DNA of 64,000 nucleotides from Micromonosporaceae bacterium KJ-029 (GTDB taxonomy: Bacteria; Actinomycetota; Actinomycetes; Mycobacteriales; Micromonosporaceae). The position numbers and the translations under genes were made by a program. Below are positions 7,720 through 15,898 of this stretch, piece after piece. Each line of letters starts with the position of its first letter. The stretch's first letter is position 1. The stretch lies in contig BIFP01000022.1 of the NCBI GenBank assembly GCA_005402585.1, positions 372,001-436,000 on the forward strand, in the 5' to 3' direction. The notes below the pieces were generated by a model. It was not told where the DNA came from, ran no database searches, and saw only the letters and a program-made list of their open reading frames with translations.

Positions 7720-8877
7720 GTGGCGGACAGGCACGCGGTGGTGGCCGGAGCGGGCATCGGCGGCCTGGCCGCCGCCCTCGCGCTGCACCGGCGCGGCTGG
7801 CGGGTCACCGTGCTGGAGCGGGCCCCCGAGCCGCGCGAGGTCGGCGCCGGGATCACCCTGATGGCGAACGCCATGCGCGGGCTGGACGCGCTCGGGCTCG
7901 GCACACAGGTACGCCGGCTGGGGCACGACGGGGCCGCGGGCGGGCTGCGCGCCTGGGACGGACGCTGGCTGTCCCGGGTGGACGCCGAGGAGATGAACCG
8001 GCTGCTCGGCACCACCGCGCTCGGCGTACATCGGGCCGCCCTGCACCGGGTCCTGCGCGAGGCGCTGCCGGCGGAGGTGCTGTGGACCGGCTGCGCGGTG
8101 CGGGACGCGGACCCCGGCACCGGCGCGGTCCGCTACCTGCGCGACGGCGAGCCGGCCGAACTGCGCGCGGATCTCGTGGTCGGCGCCGACGGGCTGCGCA
8201 GCGCGCTACGCAGCCGGCTCTGGCCGCAGAGCCCGCCCCCGGCGTACACGGGCTCGACCGCCTGGCGGGCGGCGATCCCGTTCGACGAGCCGGTGCCGGC
8301 GGCCGTCAGCTGGGGGCCGGCCGCCGAGTTCGGCATGGTCCCGCTCGGCGACGGCCAGATCTACTGGTACGCGTCGACCAACGCCCCGGCCGGCGAGCAC
8401 GCCCCCGACGAACTGGCGGCGGTACGCGAACGCTTCGGCCACTGGCACGACCCGATCCCGGACCTGCTCGCCGCCACCCCGCCCACCGCCGTACTCCGCA
8501 ACGACCTGCACCATCTCGCCGTCCCGCTGGGCAGCTACGTGCGAGGCCGGGTGGCGCTGCTCGGCGACGCGGCGCATGCCATGACCCCGCACCTCGGACA
8601 GGGCGCCTGCCAAGCGATCGAGGACGCGGTGACGCTGGGCGCCGTCGCCGACCCGGCCGGCGACGTCCCGGCGGCGCTGCGCGCGTACGACCAGGCCCGG
8701 CGACCCCGCAGCCAGGCCGTCGCCCGGGCGGCGGCCCGCACCGCCCGGTTCGGGCAGGAACTACGCCACCCGGCGGCGATCGCGGTACGCAACGCGATGC
8801 TGCGGCTGACGCCGAGCCGGACGGCCCTGCGCGGGATGGCCCGCTACGCCGACTGGCACCCGCCCCAGGCGGTCTGA
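7720..8877 (+). CDS. FAD-dependent monooxygenase
   Basis: A 385-residue class A flavoprotein monooxygenase of the salicylate/kynurenine hydroxylase type, using NAD(P)H and O2 on aromatic substrates. The FAD Rossmann motif GAGIGGLAAA is at residues 10-19, the DG motif is VVGADGLRSALRSRL, and the GD motif is ALLGDAAHAMTPHLGQGACQAIEDA. I chose the GTG at 7720, with AAAGG upstream. An ATG at 7687 would place the start inside the operators. The gene is probably repressed by the divergent TetR protein. Confidence 0.88.
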   Translation: MADRHAVVAGAGIGGLAAALALHRRGWRVTVLERAPEPREVGAGITLMANAMRGLDALGLGTQVRRLGHDGAAGGLRAWDGRWLSRVDAEEMNRLLGTTALGVHRAALHRVLREALPAEVLWTGCAVRDADPGTGAVRYLRDGEPAELRADLVVGADGLRSALRSRLWPQSPPPAYTGSTAWRAAIPFDEPVPAAVSWGPAAEFGMVPLGDGQIYWYASTNAPAGEHAPDELAAVRERFGHWHDPIPDLLAATPPTAVLRNDLHHLAVPLGSYVRGRVALLGDAAHAMTPHLGQGACQAIEDAVTLGAVADPAGDVPAALRAYDQARRPRSQAVARAAARTARFGQELRHPAAIAVRNAMLRLTPSRTALRGMARYADWHPPQAV

Positions 8878-9190
8878 CCCACCGACGGGCCGGTGCGCCC
8901 GGGACCGGGCCACGTCAGCCACCCGCGGCCGGGCCGACCCTGACCGGCGTGGCCCCGTCGGGTCGCCCGGCTCAGCCGGCGGCCGCCAATGCGGCGAGTT
9001 CGGCGTACTCCGGCGAGGCCAGCGCGGGTGCCGGCGTCGGATTTCGGGAAATCGTGGTCAACCTTTCAGGATATCCATTTCGACCGTTCGGGACCTCGGC
9101 CGAATGTGACCGGTGACCGGTAAGATCGGCGACTTGCTTGTGACTGATCGCTGACTGATGGCTCTGACGGAGAGCGCACAGACTGAGCCC
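8878..9190. other. Intergenic region, no gene seen
   Basis: About 310 bp without a convincing frame. It holds GC-rich spacer followed by a more AT-rich stretch (around 9050-9150), which probably contains the promoter of the LppM-like lipoprotein gene. Confidence 0.5.
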
Positions 9191-10006
9191 ATGAATACGG
9201 CGCCCGGGCGCACCAAGATACTTCGCGGCGCGGCGTGTCTCGCCCTACTGGCAGTCCTTTCCGGCTGCATGCAACTCAACGCCGGCCTGACCGTGAACGC
9301 CGACGACACGGTCAGCGGGCAGCTGCTGCTGACCGCCGAGCGCAAAGTGCTGACCTTGAACAACAGGACGGTCGAGGCCGGCTTCGCCGAGCTTCGCCAG
9401 AACATCCCGGCGCTACCGGCCGGCCCGGAAACACCGTACGAGGACGCGACGCACTTCGGTTCTCAGATCAACTACCGGAATGTCCCCCTCGATCAATTCG
9501 ACAGCGAAAGTCTGAGCATCGTCCGCGACGGCGACCGCTACGTGTTCACCCTTCCGTTGGACCCGAAGAAGTACGGCGGAAAGGTGGCCGAGCAGGCTCC
9601 GGAAAATCAAGCCCGATTCATGTTGTTGATGTCGTTCGAGATCGCCGTGACATTCCCCGGTCGCGTTCTCGACGCCAGCGCGGGCGCTCAGGTCAACGAC
9701 CGGACGGTGACCTGGCGGGTCATGCCCAACGAGCAGAAGCCGGCCGAACTACGCGCCGTCGCCGAGGCCCCGCCCCGGCCGTCCGCCGCGGCGGACGAAC
9801 CGGACGCCGGCGGTGGCATCCCGTGGCTGCTGCTCGCCGCCGGCACGGTGGTGCTGCTGCTCGTAGCGGTGCTCGTCGTGCTCCTGCTACGCCATCCCCG
9901 GCCCGGCCCGGCCGCGGCCCCCGCCGGCCCTCCGACACCGGGCGGCCCGGCCGCGCCGGGCACGACGCCGACCGCCACGACCGGCGGCCTGCCGGGTGCC
10001 GGCTGA
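9191..10006 (+). CDS. lppM: LppM-type lipoprotein
   Basis: A 271-residue exported protein. The signal peptide ends in the lipobox LAVLSGC, so the mature N-terminus is probably lipidated. The mature region (MQLNAGLTVNADDTVSGQLLLTAERKVL and later YRNVPLDQFDSESLSIVRDGDRYVFTL) matches the LppM/DUF3153 domain of mycobacterial LppM. A C-terminal hydrophobic helix (WLLLAAGTVVLLLVAVLVVLLLRH) and a Pro/Gly/Thr-rich tail follow. I set the start at the ATG at 9191, which gives a normal signal peptide. It is just upstream of the injection-system cluster, but an operonic link is not evident. The gene symbol is by similarity. Confidence 0.75.
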   Translation: MNTAPGRTKILRGAACLALLAVLSGCMQLNAGLTVNADDTVSGQLLLTAERKVLTLNNRTVEAGFAELRQNIPALPAGPETPYEDATHFGSQINYRNVPLDQFDSESLSIVRDGDRYVFTLPLDPKKYGGKVAEQAPENQARFMLLMSFEIAVTFPGRVLDASAGAQVNDRTVTWRVMPNEQKPAELRAVAEAPPRPSAAADEPDAGGGIPWLLLAAGTVVLLLVAVLVVLLLRHPRPGPAAAPAGPPTPGGPAAPGTTPTATTGGLPGAG

Positions 10007-10094
10007 CCGACCAGCCAGCCGGCACCGTCGCCCGCGGGCGGCACCCACCCCACCTCCCACCCCGCACCACGCAGAACCGAAGGGGGGATCGGCG

Positions 10095-10430
10095 ATGAAC
10101 GATCTCTTCACCTGGACCGCGCTGGGCAGCCTCACCGGTGCGAGCGCCGCGACGCTGCTCACCACCAACGTCATCGGCGGACTGATCGGCGCGAGCGCCG
10201 ACAAGGCCCGCAAGTGGATCGCGCTGGGCATCGCCCTCGCACTGTCGTACCTCACCGCGGCCTTCGCCACCGACGCGGGCGCCGAGAAGTGGATCATCGC
10301 CTTCTTCAACGGCCTGGTCATCTTCTCCGCCGCCCTCGGCATCAACCAGCTGCCGCCCGGCAACCGGCAGGCGACGCCGATCCAGCTGGCCCAGGGCACC
10401 GAGCCCCGCTTCATCCGCTCCTGGGCCTGA
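10095..10430 (+). CDS. Small two-TM membrane protein at head of eCIS cluster
   Basis: A 111-residue protein with hydrophobic segments near residues 8-31 and 41-58, and a third weaker one at 68-82. A strong GGGGGGA ribosome site precedes its ATG. Size and topology are holin-like, though no holin family was recognised. It begins the tightly packed run of contractile-system genes and is followed 13 bp later by another membrane protein. A role in particle release or membrane docking is possible. Nothing in the sequence decides it. Confidence 0.6.
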   Translation: MNDLFTWTALGSLTGASAATLLTTNVIGGLIGASADKARKWIALGIALALSYLTAAFATDAGAEKWIIAFFNGLVIFSAALGINQLPPGNRQATPIQLAQGTEPRFIRSWA

Positions 10431-10443
10431 GAGGAGCACCGTC

Positions 10444-11052
10444 ATGGTCTTCGGAGTCATCAGCGCCGCCGTACACGTCGCCGTGGGCGCCGTCCTCGGC
10501 CAACTCGTCGGCGGCACCGTCGGTCTGCTCGTCGGCGCGGGCCTCGGTCTGCTCGTCGGCGCCGTCTTCGGCTGGGCGGTCGCCTCGGCCCAGGTCTACG
10601 CGGCCGACTTCCGGGGTGTGTTCCTGTTCGTGGTCGACCACACCTGGAGCCTGCTGAACACCCTCGTCGGCGCGATCTACCTCGCGCTGCACCTGGTCTT
10701 CGGCCACTCGCTGGACCGGGCCACCTCACAGCACAGCTGCCGGGTCAACGTGGTCGAGGGGGTCTCGACCCGCTACGCCACCACCCTCGGCACGGTCTGC
10801 GCCGGCTCCAGCAGCGGCATCCAACGCCACGAGGACGTGCACATCTTCCAGGCCCGCCTGCTCGGCCCGCTGTACATCCCGCTGGTGGTGGCCAACTACG
10901 TGCTGTTCACCATCGCACCGGTCTGGTTGCTGTACCACGACCACGCGGGCGCGCCGATCAACCGCTTCACCCGGTACTTCGAGATCGGCGTCTACCCGCA
11001 CGTGTGGAACGAGGCGATCGCGTACCGCATCCAGGGGACGCCGCCGCGATGA
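10444..11052 (+). CDS. Glycine-zipper membrane protein with HEDVH motif
   Basis: A 202-residue membrane protein. Residues 14-48 form a glycine zipper (GGTVGLLVGAGLGLLVGAVFG), followed by hydrophobic segments near 58-88 and 145-165. Between them lies GIQRHEDVHIFQARLLGPLY. Its HEDVH matches the HExxH zinc-protease pattern, and a downstream HDHAG and EIGVYPHVWNEAIAY could supply further ligands. Contractile-system loci often carry HExxH proteins (DUF4157), but this is not clearly that family. The stop overlaps the next ATG (ATGA), so it is translationally coupled to the Pvc16-like gene. Confidence 0.6.
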   Translation: MVFGVISAAVHVAVGAVLGQLVGGTVGLLVGAGLGLLVGAVFGWAVASAQVYAADFRGVFLFVVDHTWSLLNTLVGAIYLALHLVFGHSLDRATSQHSCRVNVVEGVSTRYATTLGTVCAGSSSGIQRHEDVHIFQARLLGPLYIPLVVANYVLFTIAPVWLLYHDHAGAPINRFTRYFEIGVYPHVWNEAIAYRIQGTPPR

Positions 11053-11738
11053 CCGGACCCGGTCCGATCGAGACGGCCACCGCCGAGCTGGCGGCGTGGC
11101 TGGCCGGGGCGGCGGGCGCCGCCGTCCCGGTCGGCCCGCCCCGCCCCGACGCCGACCCGGGCCGGTTGACCCTGTGGCCGCTGGAGCTGCGGCCGGCCCG
11201 GCAGACCCGGGGCAGCGGCGGCCCGGAACCGTACCGGCTCACCGTCCGTTACCTGCTCGCCGCAGGCGGGCCGGACGCCCTACCGGCGCTGGACCGGGTG
11301 CTCCTCGCGGCCACCGCCACCGGCGGGCGCACGCTCGTGCTGGAGGCCGGCGACCCGGCGCTGTGGTCGGCGTTCGGGGTGCCGCCCCGGCCGTCGCTGC
11401 TGATCGACGTGGCCGTGCAGATCACCCACCCGAGCGAGCCAGCCGCGCCGGTACTGCGGCCGCTGCGGCTGCGGCAGCTGGCGATGCTGGCCTTCGACGG
11501 GCGCGTCGTCGGCCCGGCCGACCAGCCGCTCGCGGCGATGCGGGTCGAGGTCGTCGGCCAGCCGTACGCGACGCAGACCGACCCGGCGGGCCGATTCCGG
11601 GTCGTCGGCGTGCCCCACGACCCGGAGCACCCGGGCCCGGTCCGGCTCCGGCTCGCCGGCCGGGGACAGGTACTCACGGCCGAGGTCGACCCGGCCGACC
11701 CCGACATCGTCATCGTCTGCGCGCCACCGACCCGCTGA
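11049..11738 (+). CDS. Pvc16-like eCIS protein with carboxypeptidase-regulatory-like domain
   Basis: A 229-residue protein. The N-terminal half (IETATAELAAWLAG through LTLWPLELRPARQTRGSGGPEPYRLTVRYLLA) resembles Pvc16/DUF4255 proteins, thought to cap or terminate the contractile tail. The C-terminal half (LAFDGRVVGPADQPLAAMRVEVVGQPYATQTDPAGRFRVVGVP) is a carboxypeptidase-regulatory-like beta-sandwich, a fusion also seen in other actinobacterial copies. It is coupled to the upstream gene by a 4-bp overlap and lies 22 bp before the sheath gene, a usual position for this family. Confidence 0.7.
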   Translation: MTGPGPIETATAELAAWLAGAAGAAVPVGPPRPDADPGRLTLWPLELRPARQTRGSGGPEPYRLTVRYLLAAGGPDALPALDRVLLAATATGGRTLVLEAGDPALWSAFGVPPRPSLLIDVAVQITHPSEPAAPVLRPLRLRQLAMLAFDGRVVGPADQPLAAMRVEVVGQPYATQTDPAGRFRVVGVPHDPEHPGPVRLRLAGRGQVLTAEVDPADPDIVIVCAPPTR

Positions 11739-11760
11739 CCCGACCCGCACGGGAGGACCG

Positions 11761-13017
11761 ATGCCCACCTACTTCTCACCCGGCATCTACGTCGAGGAGG
11801 TGCCCAGTGGTGCCCGGCCGATCGGGCCGGTCGGCACCAGCACCGCGGCCTTCGTCGGCGTCGCACCGGACCGCACCGCCCATCTCGGCGAAGCCCTCGC
11901 CGTCAACAACTGGACCGACTTCCTTCGGCTCTACGCCGACGGTGACCAACTGGAGAGCACCCCACTGGCCCGGGCCGTCTTCGGCTTCCTCGACAACGGT
12001 GGCACCCGCTGCTGGGTGGTCAACGTCGGCGAGGGCGGCTCGGTCGCCGGCACCGGCCGCCAGCGTGGCGGGCTGAACCTGCTGGAAGCGGTCGACGAGG
12101 TTTCGATCCTGGCCGCGCCCGGCTTCCACGACCCGGTGTCGCACGAGGCGCTGCTGAGCATGGCCGAGAAGACCCGCACCATGGTCGCCATCTGCGACCC
12201 GGCGCCCGACATCGACGACGTCTCCACGCTCACCCGGGTCGCCACTCCCGGCTCGACCCGCTCCGGCAAGCCGAGCGACGCCGGTGACGCGGACTCCTCC
12301 GCCGCCGGTGGCGGCGCCGGCTCCGGTTCCGGCGGTGCCGGCGGCCCGGTGGCGCACCGGCCCCGGCAGTCGGACTTCGGCGCCCTCTACTATCCCTGGC
12401 TGCGGGTGCGTGACCCGCTCTCCGGCGAGTTGGTGCTAACCCCGCCGAGCGGGCACATCGCGGGCATCTGGGCCCGCACCGACGCGCTGCGCGGGGTGCA
12501 CAAGGCGCCGGCCAACGAGCCGGTGCGCGGCGCCGTCGACCTGGGCCACCTGGTCACCCGCGCCGAGCACGACGTGCTCAACCCCAAGGGCGTCAACGTG
12601 ATCCGGTACTTCCCCGGGGAGGGCATCCGGGTCTGGGGTGCGCGTACCCTCGCCGCCGAGGCCAGCGAGTGGCGCTACCTGAACGTCCGCCGGCTCTCCA
12701 TCGCCATCGAACAGGCCATCGCCAACGGCACCCGCTGGATGGTGTTCGAGCCGAACGACTACACGCTGTGGCGCTCGATCCGCCGGGACATCGGCGCCTT
12801 CCTGACCCGGGTGTGGCGCGACGGGGCGCTGCTGGGACGTACGCCTGAGGAGGCGTTCTTCGTCAAGTGCGACGAGGAGACCAACCCGGTCGACGTCCGC
12901 GACGCCGGCATGGTGGTCGCCCACATCGGCATCGCCGTGGTCAAGCCCGCGGAGTTCGTGGTGTTCAAGCTGAGCCAGTGGGCCGGCGGCACCGAGACCG
13001 AGACGATTGGAGGCTGA
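11761..13017 (+). CDS. Contractile tail sheath protein
   Basis: A 418-residue phage-type tail sheath subunit, the contractile outer tube of the injection particle. The N-terminus (MPTYFSPGIYVEEVPSGARPI) and the C-terminal domain (LNVRRLSIAIEQAIANGTRWMVFEPND, then RDIGAFLTRVWRDGALLG) are diagnostic. A Gly/Ser/Ala-rich insertion at about residues 161-202 lies in the variable surface domain. Only one sheath gene is present, whereas Afp and PVC loci have three. It lies 1 bp upstream of the tube gene. Confidence 0.95.
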   Translation: MPTYFSPGIYVEEVPSGARPIGPVGTSTAAFVGVAPDRTAHLGEALAVNNWTDFLRLYADGDQLESTPLARAVFGFLDNGGTRCWVVNVGEGGSVAGTGRQRGGLNLLEAVDEVSILAAPGFHDPVSHEALLSMAEKTRTMVAICDPAPDIDDVSTLTRVATPGSTRSGKPSDAGDADSSAAGGGAGSGSGGAGGPVAHRPRQSDFGALYYPWLRVRDPLSGELVLTPPSGHIAGIWARTDALRGVHKAPANEPVRGAVDLGHLVTRAEHDVLNPKGVNVIRYFPGEGIRVWGARTLAAEASEWRYLNVRRLSIAIEQAIANGTRWMVFEPNDYTLWRSIRRDIGAFLTRVWRDGALLGRTPEEAFFVKCDEETNPVDVRDAGMVVAHIGIAVVKPAEFVVFKLSQWAGGTETETIGG

Positions 13018-13018
13018 C

Positions 13019-13498
13019 ATGGCGATCACCGCCACCCCGCAGCCGGGCGCCCCGGTCGACCCGTACCGGGCGTACAACTTCAAGCTGCTGGTCAACGGCA
13101 TCACCAATGGGCACTTCACCGAGGTCAGCGGGCTGGAGGTGAACATCCCCGCGATGCCGTACCGGGAGCAGGGCAACGACCGGATCCGGATGATCCCCGG
13201 GCAGGTGGAGTACGGGCCGGTCACCCTGCACTTCGGTCTCACTGCCTCGCGGGAGTTGTGGGACTGGATCCACGCGATCGCCCGGGGCACGGTCAACCGC
13301 CGCAACGTCTCCGTGGTGCTGCTCGACGCCGCGGGCACGGCCGAGGTGCTGCGCTGGAACCTGATCAACGCCTGGCCGACCCAGTGGCGGGGCGCCCACC
13401 TCAACACCCTCGGCCAGGAGATCGCCATCGCGGCTCTGACGCTGCGCTACGAGAGCCTGGAACTGGAGGCCGGTGGTGCCGCGCCCACGCCCGCGTAA
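13019..13498 (+). CDS. Inner tube protein
   Basis: A 159-residue phage T4 gp19/Hcp-like tube subunit, forming the rigid inner tube inside the sheath. Characteristic text is DPYRAYNFKLLVNGITNGHFTEVSGLEVNI near the start, then GPVTLHFGLTASRELWDWIHAI and the final RYESLELE strand. It follows the sheath by one base with GGAGG upstream. The next gene starts inside its last 26 bases. It is the only tube gene seen here. Confidence 0.93.
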   Translation: MAITATPQPGAPVDPYRAYNFKLLVNGITNGHFTEVSGLEVNIPAMPYREQGNDRIRMIPGQVEYGPVTLHFGLTASRELWDWIHAIARGTVNRRNVSVVLLDAAGTAEVLRWNLINAWPTQWRGAHLNTLGQEIAIAALTLRYESLELEAGGAAPTPA

Positions 13499-15143
13499 CT
13501 GGCTCGCCGGCCGGCTCCGGTCCGCGGCGCGTGCCGTCGACCGTTTCGCCGGCGTGGTCGACGCCTCCCCCGGCACCGCACCCGCCGGTGGGCTGGTTGC
13601 CGGATCGGCCGGTGGGCGGGTCGGTGCGACGGCCGGTGGCGTGGCCGGGCCCGGGGCGGGGGAGGTCGGGTCGTACCGGCGCCCGGGCCGGCCGCCGGAG
13701 CACTGGCTGCGGGTGGTCGAGGCGCACGCTCCCGGCCTGCTGCGCGACCTCGCCGTCGAGGCATCGCCGGCCGCCGTGCCGGTCGACACCACTGCGGCCC
13801 CGCACGGCGCCTCGTGGCCCGGTCCGGCCGGCCACGACCACGAATCCGACGCCGGGCATCAGACCGGCCGCCCGGTGACCGGCCCGGCCGGCGTGCCGGG
13901 GCCGGCCGGCGTGCCGGGGCCGGTCACCAGGTACCGCACGCCCGAGGCGCCCCCGGCGGGCTGGACGGCCATCATGCCTCCGGGCGCCGACCGTGCCGGC
14001 GACACCGGCCCGTCCGAGTGGTGGACGGCGCGGCCGGCAGCCGGTGGCGCGGCACAGTGGACCACCACTCCCTCGGCAGACGACCCCGTTCCCTCCTCCG
14101 CCCCCTTTGCTCTGCTTCAACCGACGCAACGGCCGCTGTCCGGATACCGGACGCCTGGCGTTGCGTGGAGTGAAGCAGAGCAAAGGGGTGGCGCAGGGGT
14201 ACCGGGGGCCGGTCGGGGGGCGCCTGGCGGGACGGCCGGCGGGACGGCCACGCCAGGGGGCAGGCGACGTCGGTGGGCCGGCGGGGCAGGCGGTTCGGCT
14301 ACGGATCGACCTGTCACTCCGTTGGTCGCCGGGCCGACCGGAACGGGTGATGCCGGCGCCTCGAACGCCCCGACCGACGACCGGGGCGCGGATCTCGCCA
14401 CGAGCGGATTCGGGCCGGGCGCGCCGGACGCTGGCTGGCGGGGACCGACGCGGCTGCCGGCGGGGGTGGATCAGGCCCGCGCGCGGCTACGCCCGCAGGT
14501 GGCGGCGTCCGACCAGGCTGCGGCCGGGGCCGGCCTTCCCCCAACAGCATCGGGCTCGCAGGCGACCGGATCGGGCCTGCACCGGACGGCGAGCGGGCCA
14601 ACCGTGACAGGAACCGGGCCAGCCGGGGCAGGGACAGCCGCAGCGCGACCCAGGCCCCCCTGGGCGGGGATGACCAGCGCGGGGACGGCCGGAACAGAGA
14701 CAGCCGGGGCGGGAACGACGGCCGGCCCGGCGGGGCGGGACCGGTTCGGCACCGTCACCGGCGGGACGTACCCGGGTCCGGGGTGGGCCGACGCGGGCGG
14801 CCGGCACATCGCCGACCGGTACCGGACGGCCGGCAACGGCCGGCCGGGCGCGGCTGGCGCGCTCCCGGCGGTCGGGGGCCGGTTCCCGGCAGGCGGTCCG
14901 CTTCCGGTCGGCGACGGGCTGTGGCCGGGCAGCGGGCTCCCGGCCGGTGCCGGGCGCTGGCCGGGCGGCGAGAGTGCGCCGTGGCCGGATCTCGAGCCGC
15001 CGGGGCGGTCGGGTGGCCGGTGGGGCGGGCCCGGCCCGTGGCCGGCACTGCCCGACGACCGGGCACTGTGGTCGGTTCCCGAGCCGGACGGTGTCGACGC
15101 CGAGCACCTGCGCCGGCTGGACCGCGAGCAGGCGGGTGGCTGA
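13473..15143 (+). CDS. Long disordered Gly/Pro/Ala-rich eCIS protein
   Basis: A 556-residue low-complexity protein. The first 90 residues (RNWLAGRLRSAARAVDRFAG and PPEHWLRVVEAHAPGLLRDL) and the last 60 (WPALPDDRALWSVPEPDGVDAEHLRRLDREQAGG) look structured, and the middle is Gly/Pro/Thr/Ala-rich. It starts at GTG inside the tube gene and ends overlapping the hub gene ATG. Its place between tube and hub matches the small Afp6-like slot, but the size and composition do not. It is not a helical tape measure. An 87-bp palindrome at 14102-14188 is part of the frame, so the middle tolerates insertions. Confidence 0.7.
   Translation: MVPRPRPRNWLAGRLRSAARAVDRFAGVVDASPGTAPAGGLVAGSAGGRVGATAGGVAGPGAGEVGSYRRPGRPPEHWLRVVEAHAPGLLRDLAVEASPAAVPVDTTAAPHGASWPGPAGHDHESDAGHQTGRPVTGPAGVPGPAGVPGPVTRYRTPEAPPAGWTAIMPPGADRAGDTGPSEWWTARPAAGGAAQWTTTPSADDPVPSSAPFALLQPTQRPLSGYRTPGVAWSEAEQRGGAGVPGAGRGAPGGTAGGTATPGGRRRRWAGGAGGSATDRPVTPLVAGPTGTGDAGASNAPTDDRGADLATSGFGPGAPDAGWRGPTRLPAGVDQARARLRPQVAASDQAAAGAGLPPTASGSQATGSGLHRTASGPTVTGTGPAGAGTAAARPRPPWAGMTSAGTAGTETAGAGTTAGPAGRDRFGTVTGGTYPGPGWADAGGRHIADRYRTAGNGRPGAAGALPAVGGRFPAGGPLPVGDGLWPGSGLPAGAGRWPGGESAPWPDLEPPGRSGGRWGGPGPWPALPDDRALWSVPEPDGVDAEHLRRLDREQAGG
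14102..14188. repeat. 87-bp imperfect palindrome inside coding frame
   Basis: The outer arms are an exact 18-bp inverted repeat, CCCCTTTGCTCTGCTTCA (14102-14119) and its complement (14171-14188). Inside, ACGCAAC and TCCGG are also mirrored, so the whole element can form one long hairpin centred near 14145. It keeps the reading frame of the disordered protein (87 bp is 29 codons). It looks like a small non-autonomous palindromic element, but no target duplication is clear. Confidence 0.8.
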
Positions 15144-15898
15144 TGGAGCGGGTCGCCTTTCTCATCGACGCCACCGGCGAGCGGATCGACTGCCTGCTCA
15201 ATCCGGAGACGGTCCAGGTGACCCGGCTCGCCGGGGTCCGGCAGCGGGGCGGCACCGGGACCCAGCTCACCGGCACCGGCCTGGCCGACGACCCGCTGGT
15301 CTTCACCGGCGGCGGACGCACCGAACTCGTCCTCGACCTGCTCTTCGACACCGACTTCGCCGAGGGTCAGGTCCGGCCCGCCGACGTACGCGCTCTCACC
15401 CGTCCATTGTGGATGCTGGCGGAGAACTCGGCGGTCGAGCACGGCTGGGTCCGGCCACCGCTGGTACGGCTGGTCTGGGGCAAGACCTGGAACGTGCCCG
15501 GGGTGATCATCGCCGTCGCCGAACGGTTCGACGCGTTCACCGCCACCGGTTCGCCGCGCCGCTCCTGGCTGCGGCTCAAGCTGGTCCGGGTCGCCGAGGA
15601 CGCCGACCGGGCCCGGGAGGGCTTCGCCGAGGAGCTGGCCGTCGCACAGACCCCGGCGGTCGCGCCGGGCACGGCCGTGGTCGCCGCCGGCGACGGCACC
15701 GCCGCCAGCGACTCCTCCGGCGTACGCTTCGACCTGCTCGCCCACGACGCGCTCGGCTCGCCGCTGCGGTGGCGGCTGCTGGCCGAACACAACCGGATCA
15801 CCGACCCCCTCGCGGTGCCGGCCGGCACCGCCCTGGCCGTGCCACCGCAACCAGGCGTCGCCACCGGACCCGTCCTCACCAATGGGAGCGGGTCGTGA
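15143..15898 (+). CDS. eCIS hub/tube-connector protein (Afp7/Pvc7-like, LysM-type)
   Basis: A 251-residue protein linking inner tube to spike. The N-terminal tube-like domain (MERVAFLIDATGERIDCLLNPETVQVTRLAGV, with LTGTGLADDPLVFTGGGRTELVLDLLFDTDF) matches the contractile-system tube-cap family. The C-terminal 60 residues (FDLLAHDALGSPLRWRLLAEHNRITDPLAVPAGTALAVPP) are a LysM-like module, as in baseplate hub proteins. The ATG overlaps the preceding stop, and its own stop overlaps the spike gene GTG. Strict order and overlaps argue for co-translation. Confidence 0.85.
   Translation: MERVAFLIDATGERIDCLLNPETVQVTRLAGVRQRGGTGTQLTGTGLADDPLVFTGGGRTELVLDLLFDTDFAEGQVRPADVRALTRPLWMLAENSAVEHGWVRPPLVRLVWGKTWNVPGVIIAVAERFDAFTATGSPRRSWLRLKLVRVAEDADRAREGFAEELAVAQTPAVAPGTAVVAAGDGTAASDSSGVRFDLLAHDALGSPLRWRLLAEHNRITDPLAVPAGTALAVPPQPGVATGPVLTNGSGS

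Noticed and set aside
7687..7720. ATG at 7687 as start of the FAD monooxygenase
   Set aside because: It lies inside the TetR operators, adds a basic extension before the FAD motif and has no ribosome site. GTG 7720 fits family length.
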